NCBI RefSeq assembly: GCF_001758195.1
Contig: NZ_MASR01000001.1
Coordinates: forward strand, 2,170,001 to 2,234,000
Direction: 5' to 3'
DNA length: 64,000 nt
DNA from: Pseudohongiella acticola
GTDB taxonomy: Bacteria; Pseudomonadota; Gammaproteobacteria; Pseudomonadales; Pseudohongiellaceae
Every line of letters begins with the position of its first letter. Position 1 is the stretch's first letter. Shown here piece by piece: positions 17,109-25,740 of this stretch. Below the pieces are notes generated by a model that had not been told where the DNA came from, searched no databases, and saw only the letters and a program-made list of their open reading frames with translations. The translations under genes were made by a program, and so were the position numbers.

Positions 17109-17768
17109 ATGAAGAGAAATATCAAGATCACCCTCATTGTGTGTCTGCTTTGGGTCGCCCTGGTGTTGGTGGTGACCTTCTACCGCTATGCTGGTGACGA
17201 CACGGCACAGGTTTCCCAGGAAGAATTGCGTGAAATCGGCGCCATGGTCTACGACGAGCCGGTGGCCTTTGAGCCCTTCAGTCTGGTGGATCATCATGGC
17301 GAACCCTTCACCGAACAGACCCTGCAAGGCAAATGGAGTCTGGTTTTTTTTGGCTTCACCAATTGTCCCGACATCTGCCCGCTAACCATGAACGAGCTCA
17401 CCGGATTTTATCGCGATCTGAGCGCCGGCCCGTACCAGGCTGATACCCAGGTGGTGATGATCAGCGTTGATCCGTTCCGTGACGACACCGCTCAGATTGC
17501 GCAATACATGGATGCCTATCACGAAGATTTTCTGGGTGTTAACGGCGAGTACGACCAGGTGTCGCAACTGGCGCGCGATCTGTATATCTCCCATGGCGTG
17601 ATGCCGGTGCCGGCGCAGGACGGGGGCGACAGCAATGAGTTCATGGTTGACCACAGTGGCAATATCCTGCTGATTGATCCGCAGGGACAGTACCGTGGTT
17701 TTCTGGAGCCCAATATTCGTCGTGCCAATATCCTTGAGGCCTACCAGATCATCCGCCAGACCATCTAA
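17109..17768 (+). CDS. SCO-family copper chaperone
   Basis: Delivers copper to the CuA site of subunit II. It has 219 residues from the ATG at 17109, with one N-terminal membrane anchor (about 7-26) and a periplasmic thioredoxin fold. Copper ligands are the Cys pair in NCPDICPLTM and the His in VDHSGNILLIDPQG. All three are present, unlike the SCO-like protein at 9353-10006. It ends 4 bp from the convergent znuB gene. Confidence 0.94.
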   Translation: MKRNIKITLIVCLLWVALVLVVTFYRYAGDDTAQVSQEELREIGAMVYDEPVAFEPFSLVDHHGEPFTEQTLQGKWSLVFFGFTNCPDICPLTMNELTGFYRDLSAGPYQADTQVVMISVDPFRDDTAQIAQYMDAYHEDFLGVNGEYDQVSQLARDLYISHGVMPVPAQDGGDSNEFMVDHSGNILLIDPQGQYRGFLEPNIRRANILEAYQIIRQTI

Positions 17769-17772
17769 ACGT

Positions 17773-18558
17773 CTATCTGGAAACAGGTTTTAAATACAGC
17801 AGAATAAACAGACAGCAGGCGGTGGCCACGATGGACGGTCCCGCCGGCGTATCCCAGAAATAGGACATCGACATTCCCCCCAGCACAGACAGACAGCCGG
17901 CGATGGCAGCGCCCACCGCCATCTGTTCCGGCGTGTTTGCCACCCGACGTGCTGCGGCTGCCGGTATGATCAGCAAGGAAGTGATCAGCAGCACGCCGAC
18001 AATTTTCATGGCCACTGCAATTAACAGTGCAATCAGCATCACCAGCAATGCATACAGCCTGTCCACGGCAATGCCTTCGATCTGCGCCAGTTCGCGGTGA
18101 ACCGTCAACGCCAGGAATTGATCCCAGTAGTAGTACAGCAGTGCCGCGGTCGCCACGCAACTACCAATAATCCAGATCAGGTCAGTTCGGGTGACGGTGA
18201 GCAGGTCGCCAAACAGAAACGCCATCAAATTGACCTGCACCATATCTGACAGGGACAACAGCAACAGGCCGAATGCCAGCGTGCTGTGCGCGATGATGCC
18301 CAGCAAAGTATCGGTTGCCAGTAACTGACGCCGTTCCAGCAACAGCAACACACCGGCAAAAACCGCACAGCTGGTCAGAATGGCAATTTGCAGATTGATA
18401 CTGAACAGAATCGCCAGGGCCACGCCCAGCAATGACGAGTGCGCCAGCGTGTCACCGAAATAGGACATCCGCCGCCATACTACAAAACACCCCAGAGGCC
18501 CCGCGACCACGGCGATAAACAGACCCGCAATCAGTGCATAAACCATAAAATCAGCCAT
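17773..18558 (-). CDS. znuB: Zinc ABC transporter permease ZnuB
   Basis: Inner-membrane channel of the high-affinity zinc importer, 261 residues and about seven to eight helices. It matches the family at [19 protein letters not shown] and the C-terminal [20 protein letters not shown]. The ATG at 18558 overlaps the end of znuC by 8 bp, which implies translational coupling and selects this start over in-frame Met codons further upstream. Confidence 0.95.
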   Translation of the reverse strand: MADFMVYALIAGLFIAVVAGPLGCFVVWRRMSYFGDTLAHSSLLGVALAILFSINLQIAILTSCAVFAGVLLLLERRQLLATDTLLGIIAHSTLAFGLLLLSLSDMVQVNLMAFLFGDLLTVTRTDLIWIIGSCVATAALLYYYWDQFLALTVHRELAQIEGIAVDRLYALLVMLIALLIAVAMKIVGVLLITSLLIIPAAAARRVANTPEQMAVGAAIAGCLSVLGGMSMSYFWDTPAGPSIVATACCLFILLYLKPVSR

Positions 18559-19327
18559 GGTCAGTGTCCCTGTCATGGTTGCAGTTGTCATGACTGATAT
18601 CACCGGTCAGGTCATGACTGTGATTGTGATGGTGAGTATAAACGGCCAGCGTTTCTGCCTCACGACGGCCAAACAGTGCCAGGTAGGCAGGGTCATTGCT
18701 GACGTGTTCAGGCTTGCCATGGCAGCAGATGTGCTGGTTCAGGCAAATAACTTCATCGGTTGTGGCCATCACCAGATGCAGATCGTGTGACACCATCAGG
18801 ACCCCGCAACCGTGTCGGTCGCGAATGCTGTTGATCAATTGATACAGCTCCGTTTGACCGGTGACATCGACACCCTGAGCCGGTTCATCAAGCACCAGCA
18901 ACTGCGGTGACTGACTCAGCGCTCGCGCCAGCAAGACGCGTTGCAGCTCGCCGCCTGACAGGGCTGACACCTGCTGCTCCATTAAATGCGCGATGCGCAC
19001 CTCTTCCAGCAGGGGTTTGACTGGCTGGCGCCGACCGGGTGCCGCCAGTTGCAGAAACCGCCTTACCGTCAGTGGCAGCGTCGGTTCGATAAACAGCTTC
19101 TGTGGCATGTAACCAATGCGCAGACCGGCAGTGCGATGCAGGGTTCCGGATTGTGGTTGCAGCAATCCCAGCACAATGCGCACCAGGGTGGTTTTACCCG
19201 CGCCATTGGGACCAATCAGGGTGAGTAGTTGGCCCTGCTGCACCTCCAGCGTGACATGCTGCAGAATCTGACGTTCAGCAACGCTGAAGCCGATATCGTT
19301 GGCTTTGATGAGTGCCGGGTTATTCAT
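18551..19327 (-). CDS. znuC: Zinc ABC transporter ATPase ZnuC
   Basis: ATP-hydrolysing subunit of the zinc importer. It has 258 residues from the ATG at 19327; a longer frame from 19369 exists, but the ABC domain begins directly after [10 protein letters not shown]. It carries Walker [11 protein letters not shown], signature [15 protein letters not shown] and Walker [13 protein letters not shown]. The C-terminus is rich in His and Asp ([14 protein letters not shown] and following), as in many ZnuC proteins, and may bind zinc. It forms an operon with znuB. Confidence 0.96.
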   Translation of the reverse strand: MNNPALIKANDIGFSVAERQILQHVTLEVQQGQLLTLIGPNGAGKTTLVRIVLGLLQPQSGTLHRTAGLRIGYMPQKLFIEPTLPLTVRRFLQLAAPGRRQPVKPLLEEVRIAHLMEQQVSALSGGELQRVLLARALSQSPQLLVLDEPAQGVDVTGQTELYQLINSIRDRHGCGVLMVSHDLHLVMATTDEVICLNQHICCHGKPEHVSNDPAYLALFGRREAETLAVYTHHHNHSHDLTGDISHDNCNHDRDTDHG

Positions 19328-19410
19328 ACGGTCTGCTGTGATCCAATTAGATATAAAAAGCTGACACAAAAAATTGTGACGTGATATGACAAATACTAAC
19401 CTGTTTGACA

Positions 19411-19433
19411 GAAATGGTATATCATAGCATTTC
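19411..19433. promoter_or_regulatory. Zur operator between znuA and znuCB
   Basis: A 23-bp near-palindrome that starts GAAATG and ends CATTTC, with GTATA and ATAG arms inside, closely matches the gammaproteobacterial Zur box. It lies 84 bp upstream of znuC and 20 bp upstream of the chosen znuA start, so one site can repress both divergent units when zinc is plentiful. Confidence 0.85.
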
Positions 19434-19452
19434 TATGAGGCCCCGGATTTTC

Positions 19453-20529
19453 ATGAACATTACACCCACCAGGACAAGCCAGCGCCCGACGCTGAAATCC
19501 AACGTCGAATTTAATGTGGACAGCAGGCCGCGACGGCGCACCGACTATTGTACACCGTTTGCGTCGCTGGGTTCGGCGCCGCGCGCTGGTCTGGCCTGGC
19601 TTTTCGCAACGCTACTGATGCTGCTATTGTCGCTGGGCAGTTCCAATGTGCTGGCGCAGGCCAGAGTCGTGACCAGTATTACCCCGTTACAGATGATAGC
19701 CAGTGCCATCACTGACGGTGTCAGTGAGCCAGAGGTGCTGATACCGTCAGATCAGTCCTATCATCATTTCACGCTGCGACCATCAATGTTGCGTACCCTG
19801 CGCCAGGCTGATCTCTTTGTCTGGGTGGGCCCGGAACTGGAATCCTACCTTAGCGACGCTGTGGTGCAGGCCGGACCCTATGGCAAACAGCTTCAGGTGC
19901 TGGCACTGGCCGAGTTGCAGGTTCATCATGCAGAGCTGGGTGGTGATGGGTCTGGCAAGGTGCTGATCCCGGATGAAGGTCTGCATGCCGGACACAAACA
20001 CAAACAGGCCGACACCATTGATCCGCACGTCTGGCTGAATACCCACAATGCTCGCCTGATTGCGCAGGCAATGACCGATGAGCTGAGCGCGCTTGACCCT
20101 GACCATGCCGACCGGTACGTCGACAACCTTGATGTGTTCAATCAGCGCCTGACAGCACTGGAACAGGGCATTATCGCCCGCGATCTGCTGCCTGCAGATT
20201 CTCAGTACGCGGTCTATCACAACGCCTTTCAGTACTTTGAGCGTCAGTTTGGCCTGCAGCATCAACTGGTTTTTGTCGCCAGCGAAGAGCTGCAGCCCGG
20301 TGTTCGCCATATGATGACGGTGCGCCGCGCGGTAGAGAGCACTCCACTCAACTGCCTGATGGAAGACGTGACAGCGCAGGCGGCGACGGTCGAAACCCTG
20401 CTGGGCAACAAGGATCTGCGGCGTATTCGGGTTGATACGGTGGGCCAGACCCTGAGCGCCGGACCGATGGCTTATATACACCTGATGGACAATGTGGCTG
20501 ATGCGTTCAGGCAATGCGGTGCCCGCTAA
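19453..20529 (+). CDS. znuA: Zinc ABC transporter substrate-binding protein ZnuA
   Basis: Periplasmic zinc-binding protein of the importer, 358 residues. The start at 19453 is preceded by a GAGG; an ATG at 19435 abuts the Zur box and a frame from 19405 runs through it, so both are less likely. The long N-terminal leader ends in a hydrophobic signal segment (about residues 50-72) cleaved near VLAQA. Likely metal ligands are the His residues in YHHFTLRPS, a short His-rich loop (LHAGHKHKQ) and DPHVWLN, then YHNAFQYF. The leader is about 45 residues longer than usual. Confidence 0.93.
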   Translation: MNITPTRTSQRPTLKSNVEFNVDSRPRRRTDYCTPFASLGSAPRAGLAWLFATLLMLLLSLGSSNVLAQARVVTSITPLQMIASAITDGVSEPEVLIPSDQSYHHFTLRPSMLRTLRQADLFVWVGPELESYLSDAVVQAGPYGKQLQVLALAELQVHHAELGGDGSGKVLIPDEGLHAGHKHKQADTIDPHVWLNTHNARLIAQAMTDELSALDPDHADRYVDNLDVFNQRLTALEQGIIARDLLPADSQYAVYHNAFQYFERQFGLQHQLVFVASEELQPGVRHMMTVRRAVESTPLNCLMEDVTAQAATVETLLGNKDLRRIRVDTVGQTLSAGPMAYIHLMDNVADAFRQCGAR

Positions 20530-20543
20530 CGGGTTTGCCGCCA

Positions 20544-20568
20544 GCCACCCGGGTCTGATGTGGGTGGC
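20544..20568. other. Stem-loop downstream of znuA
   Basis: GCCACCC and GGGTGGC form a perfect 7-bp stem around an 11-base loop, 15 bases after the znuA stop codon. There is no T-run, so it may be a Rho-independent-like pause or a 3' end protector rather than a full terminator. Confidence 0.45.
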
Positions 20569-20670
20569 AGAATACACTGGCGTCTGACCGGTCCGGGTCT
20601 GGTACTATTGGTGCAACTGAAACATTGTAAAATGTAACTTGTCGCCTCATACCCATCGGACGTCTTGATT

Positions 20671-23442
20671 ATGCCAGCCGCCAGCCCTCTGATCCTGATT
20701 GACGGATCGTCCTACCTGTTTCGTGCCTTTCACGCCTTGCCACCGCTGGTCAGCAGCCGGGGTCAGGCCACGGGTGCCATCAAAGGCGTGATCAGCATGA
20801 TCCGCAGTCTGAAAAAGGAATACCCCGACAGCCCGGTGGCGGTGGTATTCGACGCCAAGGGCAGCACCTTCCGCAACACGCTTTATCCCGAATACAAAGC
20901 GCATCGCCCCCCCATGCCGGATGAGTTGCGCAGCCAGATTGAGCCCATACACCAGATCATCAAGGCCATGGGTCTGCCCCTGCTGGTCGTGCCCGATGTC
21001 GAGGCCGACGATGTCATCGGCACGCTGGCCGCGCAGGCCAGCAAACAACAGCGTAATACCCTGGTATCCACTGGTGACAAGGACCTTGCACAGTTAGTGA
21101 CCGATCACGTCACCTTGATCAATACCATGACCGGGGAGCGACTGGACCCGGAAGGCGTGGTCAATAAATTTGGCCTGCCGGCAACGCGCATTGTGGATTT
21201 TCTGGCGCTGACCGGCGACAAGGTCGACAATATTCCGGGCGTGCCCAGCGTCGGCCCCAAAACGGCCGTGAAGTGGCTGCAACAATATGACTCAGTGGAG
21301 AATCTGATCACTCATGCTGATGAAATCGGTGGCAAAGTGGGAGAAAAGCTTCGTGACAATATCGAACAGCTACGACTTTCCTATGAATTGGCCACCATCA
21401 AGCTTGATGTAACACTGGAGCTGGCGCTTGATGAGCTGGTGCCGGGACCTGAGGACCAGTCGCTGTTGATGGCGCTGTTTACCGAGCTGGAATTCAAGAC
21501 CTGGGTCAATGAGCTGAATAAAGCGGGCGTTGAAGTATCTGCCAGTGATCTGGCGGCCGTGCAGGAAGAGCTGGGCAGTACCCCGACGCCCGACAATGAC
21601 AACGGGCTGGACGATGTTGAGCTTGAAACCGATGAACAGAACTATGAACTGATCAACGATGAGGCGAGTCTGAAGCGTTGTATCGATGCCATCAAAGCCG
21701 CAAAACAGACCGCGGTGGGTTTGCTCGCCACCGATGAGCATTACATGCTGGCGCAGGTAATCGGGCTGGCATTCAGTTGGCAGCCCGGACAGGCAGTTTA
21801 TATCCCGCTGGCTCACGACAGTCTTGATGCGCCGTCAACACTGGATCGCCGTGCGACATTAACACTGCTCAAGCCCATTCTGGAGGATCCGCTGGTACGC
21901 AAGGTCGCACACGACACCAAGCGCATGAGTCATATACTGCAGAATCACGACATTCAGGTTGGGCGTTGGCACTTCGACACCCACCTCGCCTCCTATGTCA
22001 TCAACTCCGTTGCGAGCAATCACAGCATAGAAGATGTGAGCGCTTACTATCTTCACAGGCGACTGGAATCCAGGGAGTCGCTGACAGGCAGTGGTCGCAA
22101 TAAACTGATGCTGAGTCAGTCTGATCCAGCCGCGGCCATGGCCTGGCTGGCGCCTCAGACCGACGCTGTGCTGCGTTTAAGCCACCTGCTTAATGTTCAA
22201 CTAAAAAAAACCGGTGAACTTGACGGGCTCTATGGTTATTACGAGCTGGCGCTGGCGCCGGTACTGCAACGCATGGAGCGTCACGGCATCGCTGTCGATC
22301 CGGAACTGCTGCACAAACAGTCACAGACCCTGACAAGCCGGCTGGGAGAAATCGAAGAATCGGTTTATGCCCTGGCCGGTGAGACCTTCAATCTGGGATC
22401 GCCCAAGCAGCTTCAGGTTATTCTTTACGAAAAAATGCAGCTGCCTGTGCTGAAGAAAACGCCGAAGGGGCAACCGTCGACAGCCGAGCCCATATTGCAG
22501 GAACTGGCGCTGGAATATGAGCTGCCCAGCATGATCATGGAGCATCGTGGCCTGAGCAAACTCAAATCCACCTACACCGACAAGCTGCCGGCACAGCTCA
22601 ATCGCACGACTCAGCGCATCCACTCCTCATTCCAACAGGCGGTGGCAGCCACCGGCCGTTTGTCGTCAACAGAACCCAACCTGCAGAACATCCCCATTCG
22701 CAGCGTCGAAGGGCGAAAGATCCGCCAGGCCTTTGTTGCGGCTAGTGGTTATAAGCTGGTAGCAGCAGATTACTCACAGGTTGAGCTGAGAATCATGGCG
22801 CATCTGTCGCAGGACAATGGATTGCTCAGTGCCTTTGCCAACGCTCAGGATGTGCACAAAGCGACGGCGGCGGAGGTGTTTGGGGTGGCGCTTGAGGACG
22901 TGTCCGGCGAACAGCGTCGCCGCGCCAAAGCCATCAATTTTGGTCTGATCTACGGTATGTCAGCATTTGGGCTGGCCAAGCAACTCGGTATTGAGCGTCA
23001 CGATGCCCAGCACTACGTCGACCGTTATTTCGAAAAGTATCCGGGGGTACTGGAATACATGGAGCGCACGCGCGAACTGGCAGAGTCGCAAGGCTACATT
23101 GAAACGCTGTTCGGACGTCGGCTGTATCTGCCCGACATCAAGGCAGGCAACGGCATGCTGCGTAAAGCGGCGCAGCGCACCGCGATCAATGCGCCGATGC
23201 AGGGCACCGCTGCGGACATCATCAAACAGGCCATGGTTGATATCGACCATTGGCTGGGCACCGGCGTACTGGATGCGCGGCTGATATTGCAGGTGCACGA
23301 TGAGCTGGTGTTTGAAGTTGCCGAAGCCGATGTTGATCTTCTCAGTGACGGAGTTCGTTTCCGCATGGCCACCGCAGCGGCGCTGGATGTGCCCTTAGTT
23401 GTCGACGTCGGCGTCGGGGACAGCTGGGGCGAGGCTCACTGA
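20671..23442 (+). CDS. polA: DNA polymerase I
   Basis: Fills gaps and removes RNA primers in repair and replication. The 923 residues contain an N-terminal 5'-3' exonuclease domain (about 1-290), a degenerate 3'-5' exonuclease-like domain (about 325-515) and a family A polymerase domain. Polymerase motifs are DYSQVELR (D700), [14 protein letters not shown] and QVHDELVF (H876, D877). The proofreading Asp-x-Glu of E. coli aligns with Leu and Ala here, so proofreading is probably lost. Upstream, an ACATT-N4-AATGT inverted repeat sits at 20622-20635. The 3' end overlaps engB by 48 bp. Confidence 0.97.
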   Translation: MPAASPLILIDGSSYLFRAFHALPPLVSSRGQATGAIKGVISMIRSLKKEYPDSPVAVVFDAKGSTFRNTLYPEYKAHRPPMPDELRSQIEPIHQIIKAMGLPLLVVPDVEADDVIGTLAAQASKQQRNTLVSTGDKDLAQLVTDHVTLINTMTGERLDPEGVVNKFGLPATRIVDFLALTGDKVDNIPGVPSVGPKTAVKWLQQYDSVENLITHADEIGGKVGEKLRDNIEQLRLSYELATIKLDVTLELALDELVPGPEDQSLLMALFTELEFKTWVNELNKAGVEVSASDLAAVQEELGSTPTPDNDNGLDDVELETDEQNYELINDEASLKRCIDAIKAAKQTAVGLLATDEHYMLAQVIGLAFSWQPGQAVYIPLAHDSLDAPSTLDRRATLTLLKPILEDPLVRKVAHDTKRMSHILQNHDIQVGRWHFDTHLASYVINSVASNHSIEDVSAYYLHRRLESRESLTGSGRNKLMLSQSDPAAAMAWLAPQTDAVLRLSHLLNVQLKKTGELDGLYGYYELALAPVLQRMERHGIAVDPELLHKQSQTLTSRLGEIEESVYALAGETFNLGSPKQLQVILYEKMQLPVLKKTPKGQPSTAEPILQELALEYELPSMIMEHRGLSKLKSTYTDKLPAQLNRTTQRIHSSFQQAVAATGRLSSTEPNLQNIPIRSVEGRKIRQAFVAASGYKLVAADYSQVELRIMAHLSQDNGLLSAFANAQDVHKATAAEVFGVALEDVSGEQRRRAKAINFGLIYGMSAFGLAKQLGIERHDAQHYVDRYFEKYPGVLEYMERTRELAESQGYIETLFGRRLYLPDIKAGNGMLRKAAQRTAINAPMQGTAADIIKQAMVDIDHWLGTGVLDARLILQVHDELVFEVAEADVDLLSDGVRFRMATAAALDVPLVVDVGVGDSWGEAH

Positions 23443-24033
23443 AGGCTGCTCGCCCAGCCAGCCATCAAGGCGCTGGGCGAGGATATCAACGCCGTGGCGC
23501 TTGAGCGATGAAAACGCCTGCGCGCTGGCATCAGGCATGTCTTCCAGCGCCTGACGCGCTTTGCCCAGCGCCTCCTGCACGCCGCCACGCTTGAGTTTGT
23601 CAGCCTTGGTCAGCAGGATGTGCAACGGCAGCTGACGTTTGCGTGCCCAATCGATCATCATCAGGTCAAAGTCCTTGAACACGTGCCGGATGTCTGTCAC
23701 CAGCACCAGGCCACTGAGCGCATCGCGCTTGTTCAGATACTGTTCAAGATGCACCTGCCAGTCGTTCTTTACCGACAGCGGCACTTTGGCGTAACCGTAG
23801 CCGGGCAGATCGACCAGATAGCGGCTCTCATCAACGGCAAAATAATTGATCAACTGGGTACGCCCCGGCGTTTTACTGGTTCGTGCCAGCTGGCCATTGC
23901 GTGTCAGGGTGTTGATAGCGCTGGATTTGCCAGCATTGGAGCGACCGGCAAAGGCTACCTCGCTGAGGCTGTCGGGCGGACAATCGCGCAGTTTGGCGGC
24001 GCTGATGACAAATTTGGCGGCTTGATAGTTCAT
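23395..24033 (-). CDS. engB: Ribosome biogenesis GTPase EngB/YsxC
   Basis: Essential GTPase that helps assemble the large ribosomal subunit. It has 212 residues from the ATG at 24033; an open frame continues upstream but the family begins at [13 protein letters not shown] motifs are GRSNAGKSS (G1), TPGRTQ (G2), DLPGYG (G3) and TKADK (G4). It converges on polA and overlaps its last 48 bp in the opposite direction. The polA-engB neighbourhood is conserved in Pseudomonas. Confidence 0.95.
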   Translation of the reverse strand: MNYQAAKFVISAAKLRDCPPDSLSEVAFAGRSNAGKSSAINTLTRNGQLARTSKTPGRTQLINYFAVDESRYLVDLPGYGYAKVPLSVKNDWQVHLEQYLNKRDALSGLVLVTDIRHVFKDFDLMMIDWARKRQLPLHILLTKADKLKRGGVQEALGKARQALEDMPDASAQAFSSLKRHGVDILAQRLDGWLGEQPSVSLAPAVPDADVDN

Positions 24034-24213
24034 GGGCGGCATTCTACCGGAGCGTGATAGCGATAAGCCAGCACTTATGCAGTCGCTCAGGCTTGCGTTA
24101 CAACGCCGCAAGTCGTGACTATTGCGGGATTTCCGACGAGGATCCGGGGAATTGGGCAGGCTGGTTGCGGGTGACTAATGTGGTCGCCAGCGCCTACACA
24201 TCGCGGGCAGCTG

Positions 24214-24222
24214 TGGTATACT
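24214..24222 (+). promoter_or_regulatory. Extended -10 promoter for cytochrome c4
   Basis: TGG-TATACT fits an extended -10 element. It would start transcription near 24229, about 85 nt ahead of the cytochrome c4 ATG. No strong -35 is visible at 16-18 bp spacing. Confidence 0.5.
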
Positions 24223-24283
24223 CCTCGGTCGCTGCGGTCTGTCAAAACTGACGCGCGTGCATGCTAAACGTTTTCAAAACCGT

Positions 24284-24305
24284 TCAGGAACTACTCAGGA
24301 ACTAC
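24284..24305 (+). repeat. Perfect 11-bp tandem duplication spanning the ribosome site
   Basis: TCAGGAACTAC occurs twice in a row directly ahead of the cytochrome c4 start. Each copy contains an AGGA Shine-Dalgarno core; the second core ends 13 bases before the ATG, and the first is too far away to serve it. Confidence 0.9.
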
Positions 24306-24313
24306 GATTATCC

Positions 24314-24925
24314 ATGAAAAGACTATTTATCTCCCTGGCGACAATTCTCATGGCAGTTACCAGCGTAGCTGCGACTGCCCAAGGTGATGCTGCTGCAGGT
24401 GAAGGCAAGGTGAATGTCTGCGCCGCGTGTCACGGTGCCGACGGTAACAGTGAACTTGGCAGTAACCCGAAACTGGCGGGCCAGGGTGAGCGCTACCTGC
24501 TCAAGCAATTGCGTGACATCAAGTCAGGTGCCCGGGAAGTGGCCTTGATGACGGGCCTGCTCGACAACATGAATGATCAGGACCTGATGGATATATCTGC
24601 ATTTTATGCAGATCAGGAAACCACGCTGGAAGGCGCTGATCCCGAACTGGTCCCCCTCGGTGAGCAGATTTACCGCGCCGGCATTTCAGATCTCGGCGTT
24701 GCCGCCTGTTCTGCCTGCCATTCGCCGACCGGCAGTGGTGTAGCACAGGCAGGTTTCCCGGCACTGAGTGGTCAGCATGCCCAGTATATTGAAGAGCAAA
24801 TGAAAGCATTTCGCTCTGGTGCCCGCGACAATGACGGCGATGCCGCGCCCATGCGCATTGTCGCCGAGCGCCTGACTGACGCTGAAATCGAAGCGCTGGC
24901 CAGCTACGTTTCCGGCCTGAACTGA
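24314..24925 (+). CDS. Cytochrome c4 (di-heme periplasmic cytochrome)
   Basis: Periplasmic electron carrier that can feed terminal oxidases such as the two encoded here. It has 203 residues, a signal peptide cleaved near ATAQ, and two cytochrome c domains with heme motifs CAACH and CSACH. Distal Met ligands are probably in ALMTGLLDNM and AAPMRIVA. The start at 24314 gives a normal signal peptide; a GTG further upstream would not. It stands beside dsbA as in Pseudomonas. Confidence 0.94.
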   Translation: MKRLFISLATILMAVTSVAATAQGDAAAGEGKVNVCAACHGADGNSELGSNPKLAGQGERYLLKQLRDIKSGAREVALMTGLLDNMNDQDLMDISAFYADQETTLEGADPELVPLGEQIYRAGISDLGVAACSACHSPTGSGVAQAGFPALSGQHAQYIEEQMKAFRSGARDNDGDAAPMRIVAERLTDAEIEALASYVSGLN

Positions 24926-25032
24926 TTCCGGATTAGTGACGGGTCTGGACGCCGTTCAGCAATTATTCAGCCGCCGGGCGGTCTACTGACTAGCACAATC
25001 AATTGGCACAATACGCAATGTGGAGTAACAAC

Positions 25033-25674
25033 ATGATCAAGCAAGTAGTCAAACTGGGCGCCGCAGCGCTGTTGAGCGCCCTGGCCGTTTCTGCCTGGGC
25101 GCAGCCATCGCTGTATGTAGCGGGCACGCACTATGAGGAATTGCCGGCGCCGGTCCGCACCAATGATGCCGACAGGATCGAAGTGCTTGAAGTGTTCTGG
25201 TATGGCTGCGGTCACTGCTTCCGGTTTCAGCCGCTGGTTGACGACTGGGCCGCCAATGCCCCTGATGACGTTGACTATCAGCGCTACCCGGCGATCTGGA
25301 ATGAACTGATGAAAGTTCACGCACAGGCGTACTACACCGCAGAGGCCCTTGATGCCGTTGAAGCCGTTCATGAGCCGATATTCAATGCCATCAACCTGCA
25401 GGGTAACCGCTTGCAGAACGAGCAACAGCTGGCCACCCTGTTCACGGACCATGGTGTTGACGAAGACGCATTCTCCCGTGCATTCAATTCCTTTCCGGTA
25501 CGAACCAAAGTGAATCAGGCTGAAAGCCGGATGCAGGACTACCAGATCCGTAGCACACCCAACGTCATCGTTAATGGCAAGTATCTGGTAACCACCAATG
25601 AGGCGGTACGTACGCAACAGGATATGCTGTCGATCGTCGACTTCCTGGTTGCGCAGGAACGCGCCGCGCTTTGA
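25033..25674 (+). CDS. dsbA: Thiol:disulfide interchange protein DsbA
   Basis: Periplasmic oxidase that introduces disulfide bonds in exported proteins. It has 213 residues, a signal peptide ending near AWAQ and a thioredoxin fold with a helical insertion. The active site reads CGHC in FWYGCGHCF, and the cis-Pro loop is STPNVIVNG. The ATG at 25033 follows TGGAG; an earlier in-frame start at 25003 lies before the signal peptide and is rejected. The second gene after cytochrome c4, in the same direction. Confidence 0.95.
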   Translation: MIKQVVKLGAAALLSALAVSAWAQPSLYVAGTHYEELPAPVRTNDADRIEVLEVFWYGCGHCFRFQPLVDDWAANAPDDVDYQRYPAIWNELMKVHAQAYYTAEALDAVEAVHEPIFNAINLQGNRLQNEQQLATLFTDHGVDEDAFSRAFNSFPVRTKVNQAESRMQDYQIRSTPNVIVNGKYLVTTNEAVRTQQDMLSIVDFLVAQERAAL

Positions 25675-25740
25675 CGCAGTGCCGGCCGTCTTGCTGCGGT
25701 CAATAATAAGGCGCTGAAACAAGCGTCAGGGTACGGGCCT

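Noticed and set aside
24054-24251. Open frame of 65 codons upstream of cytochrome c4
   Set aside because: It overlaps the promoter element at 24214 and shows no family features or ribosome site.
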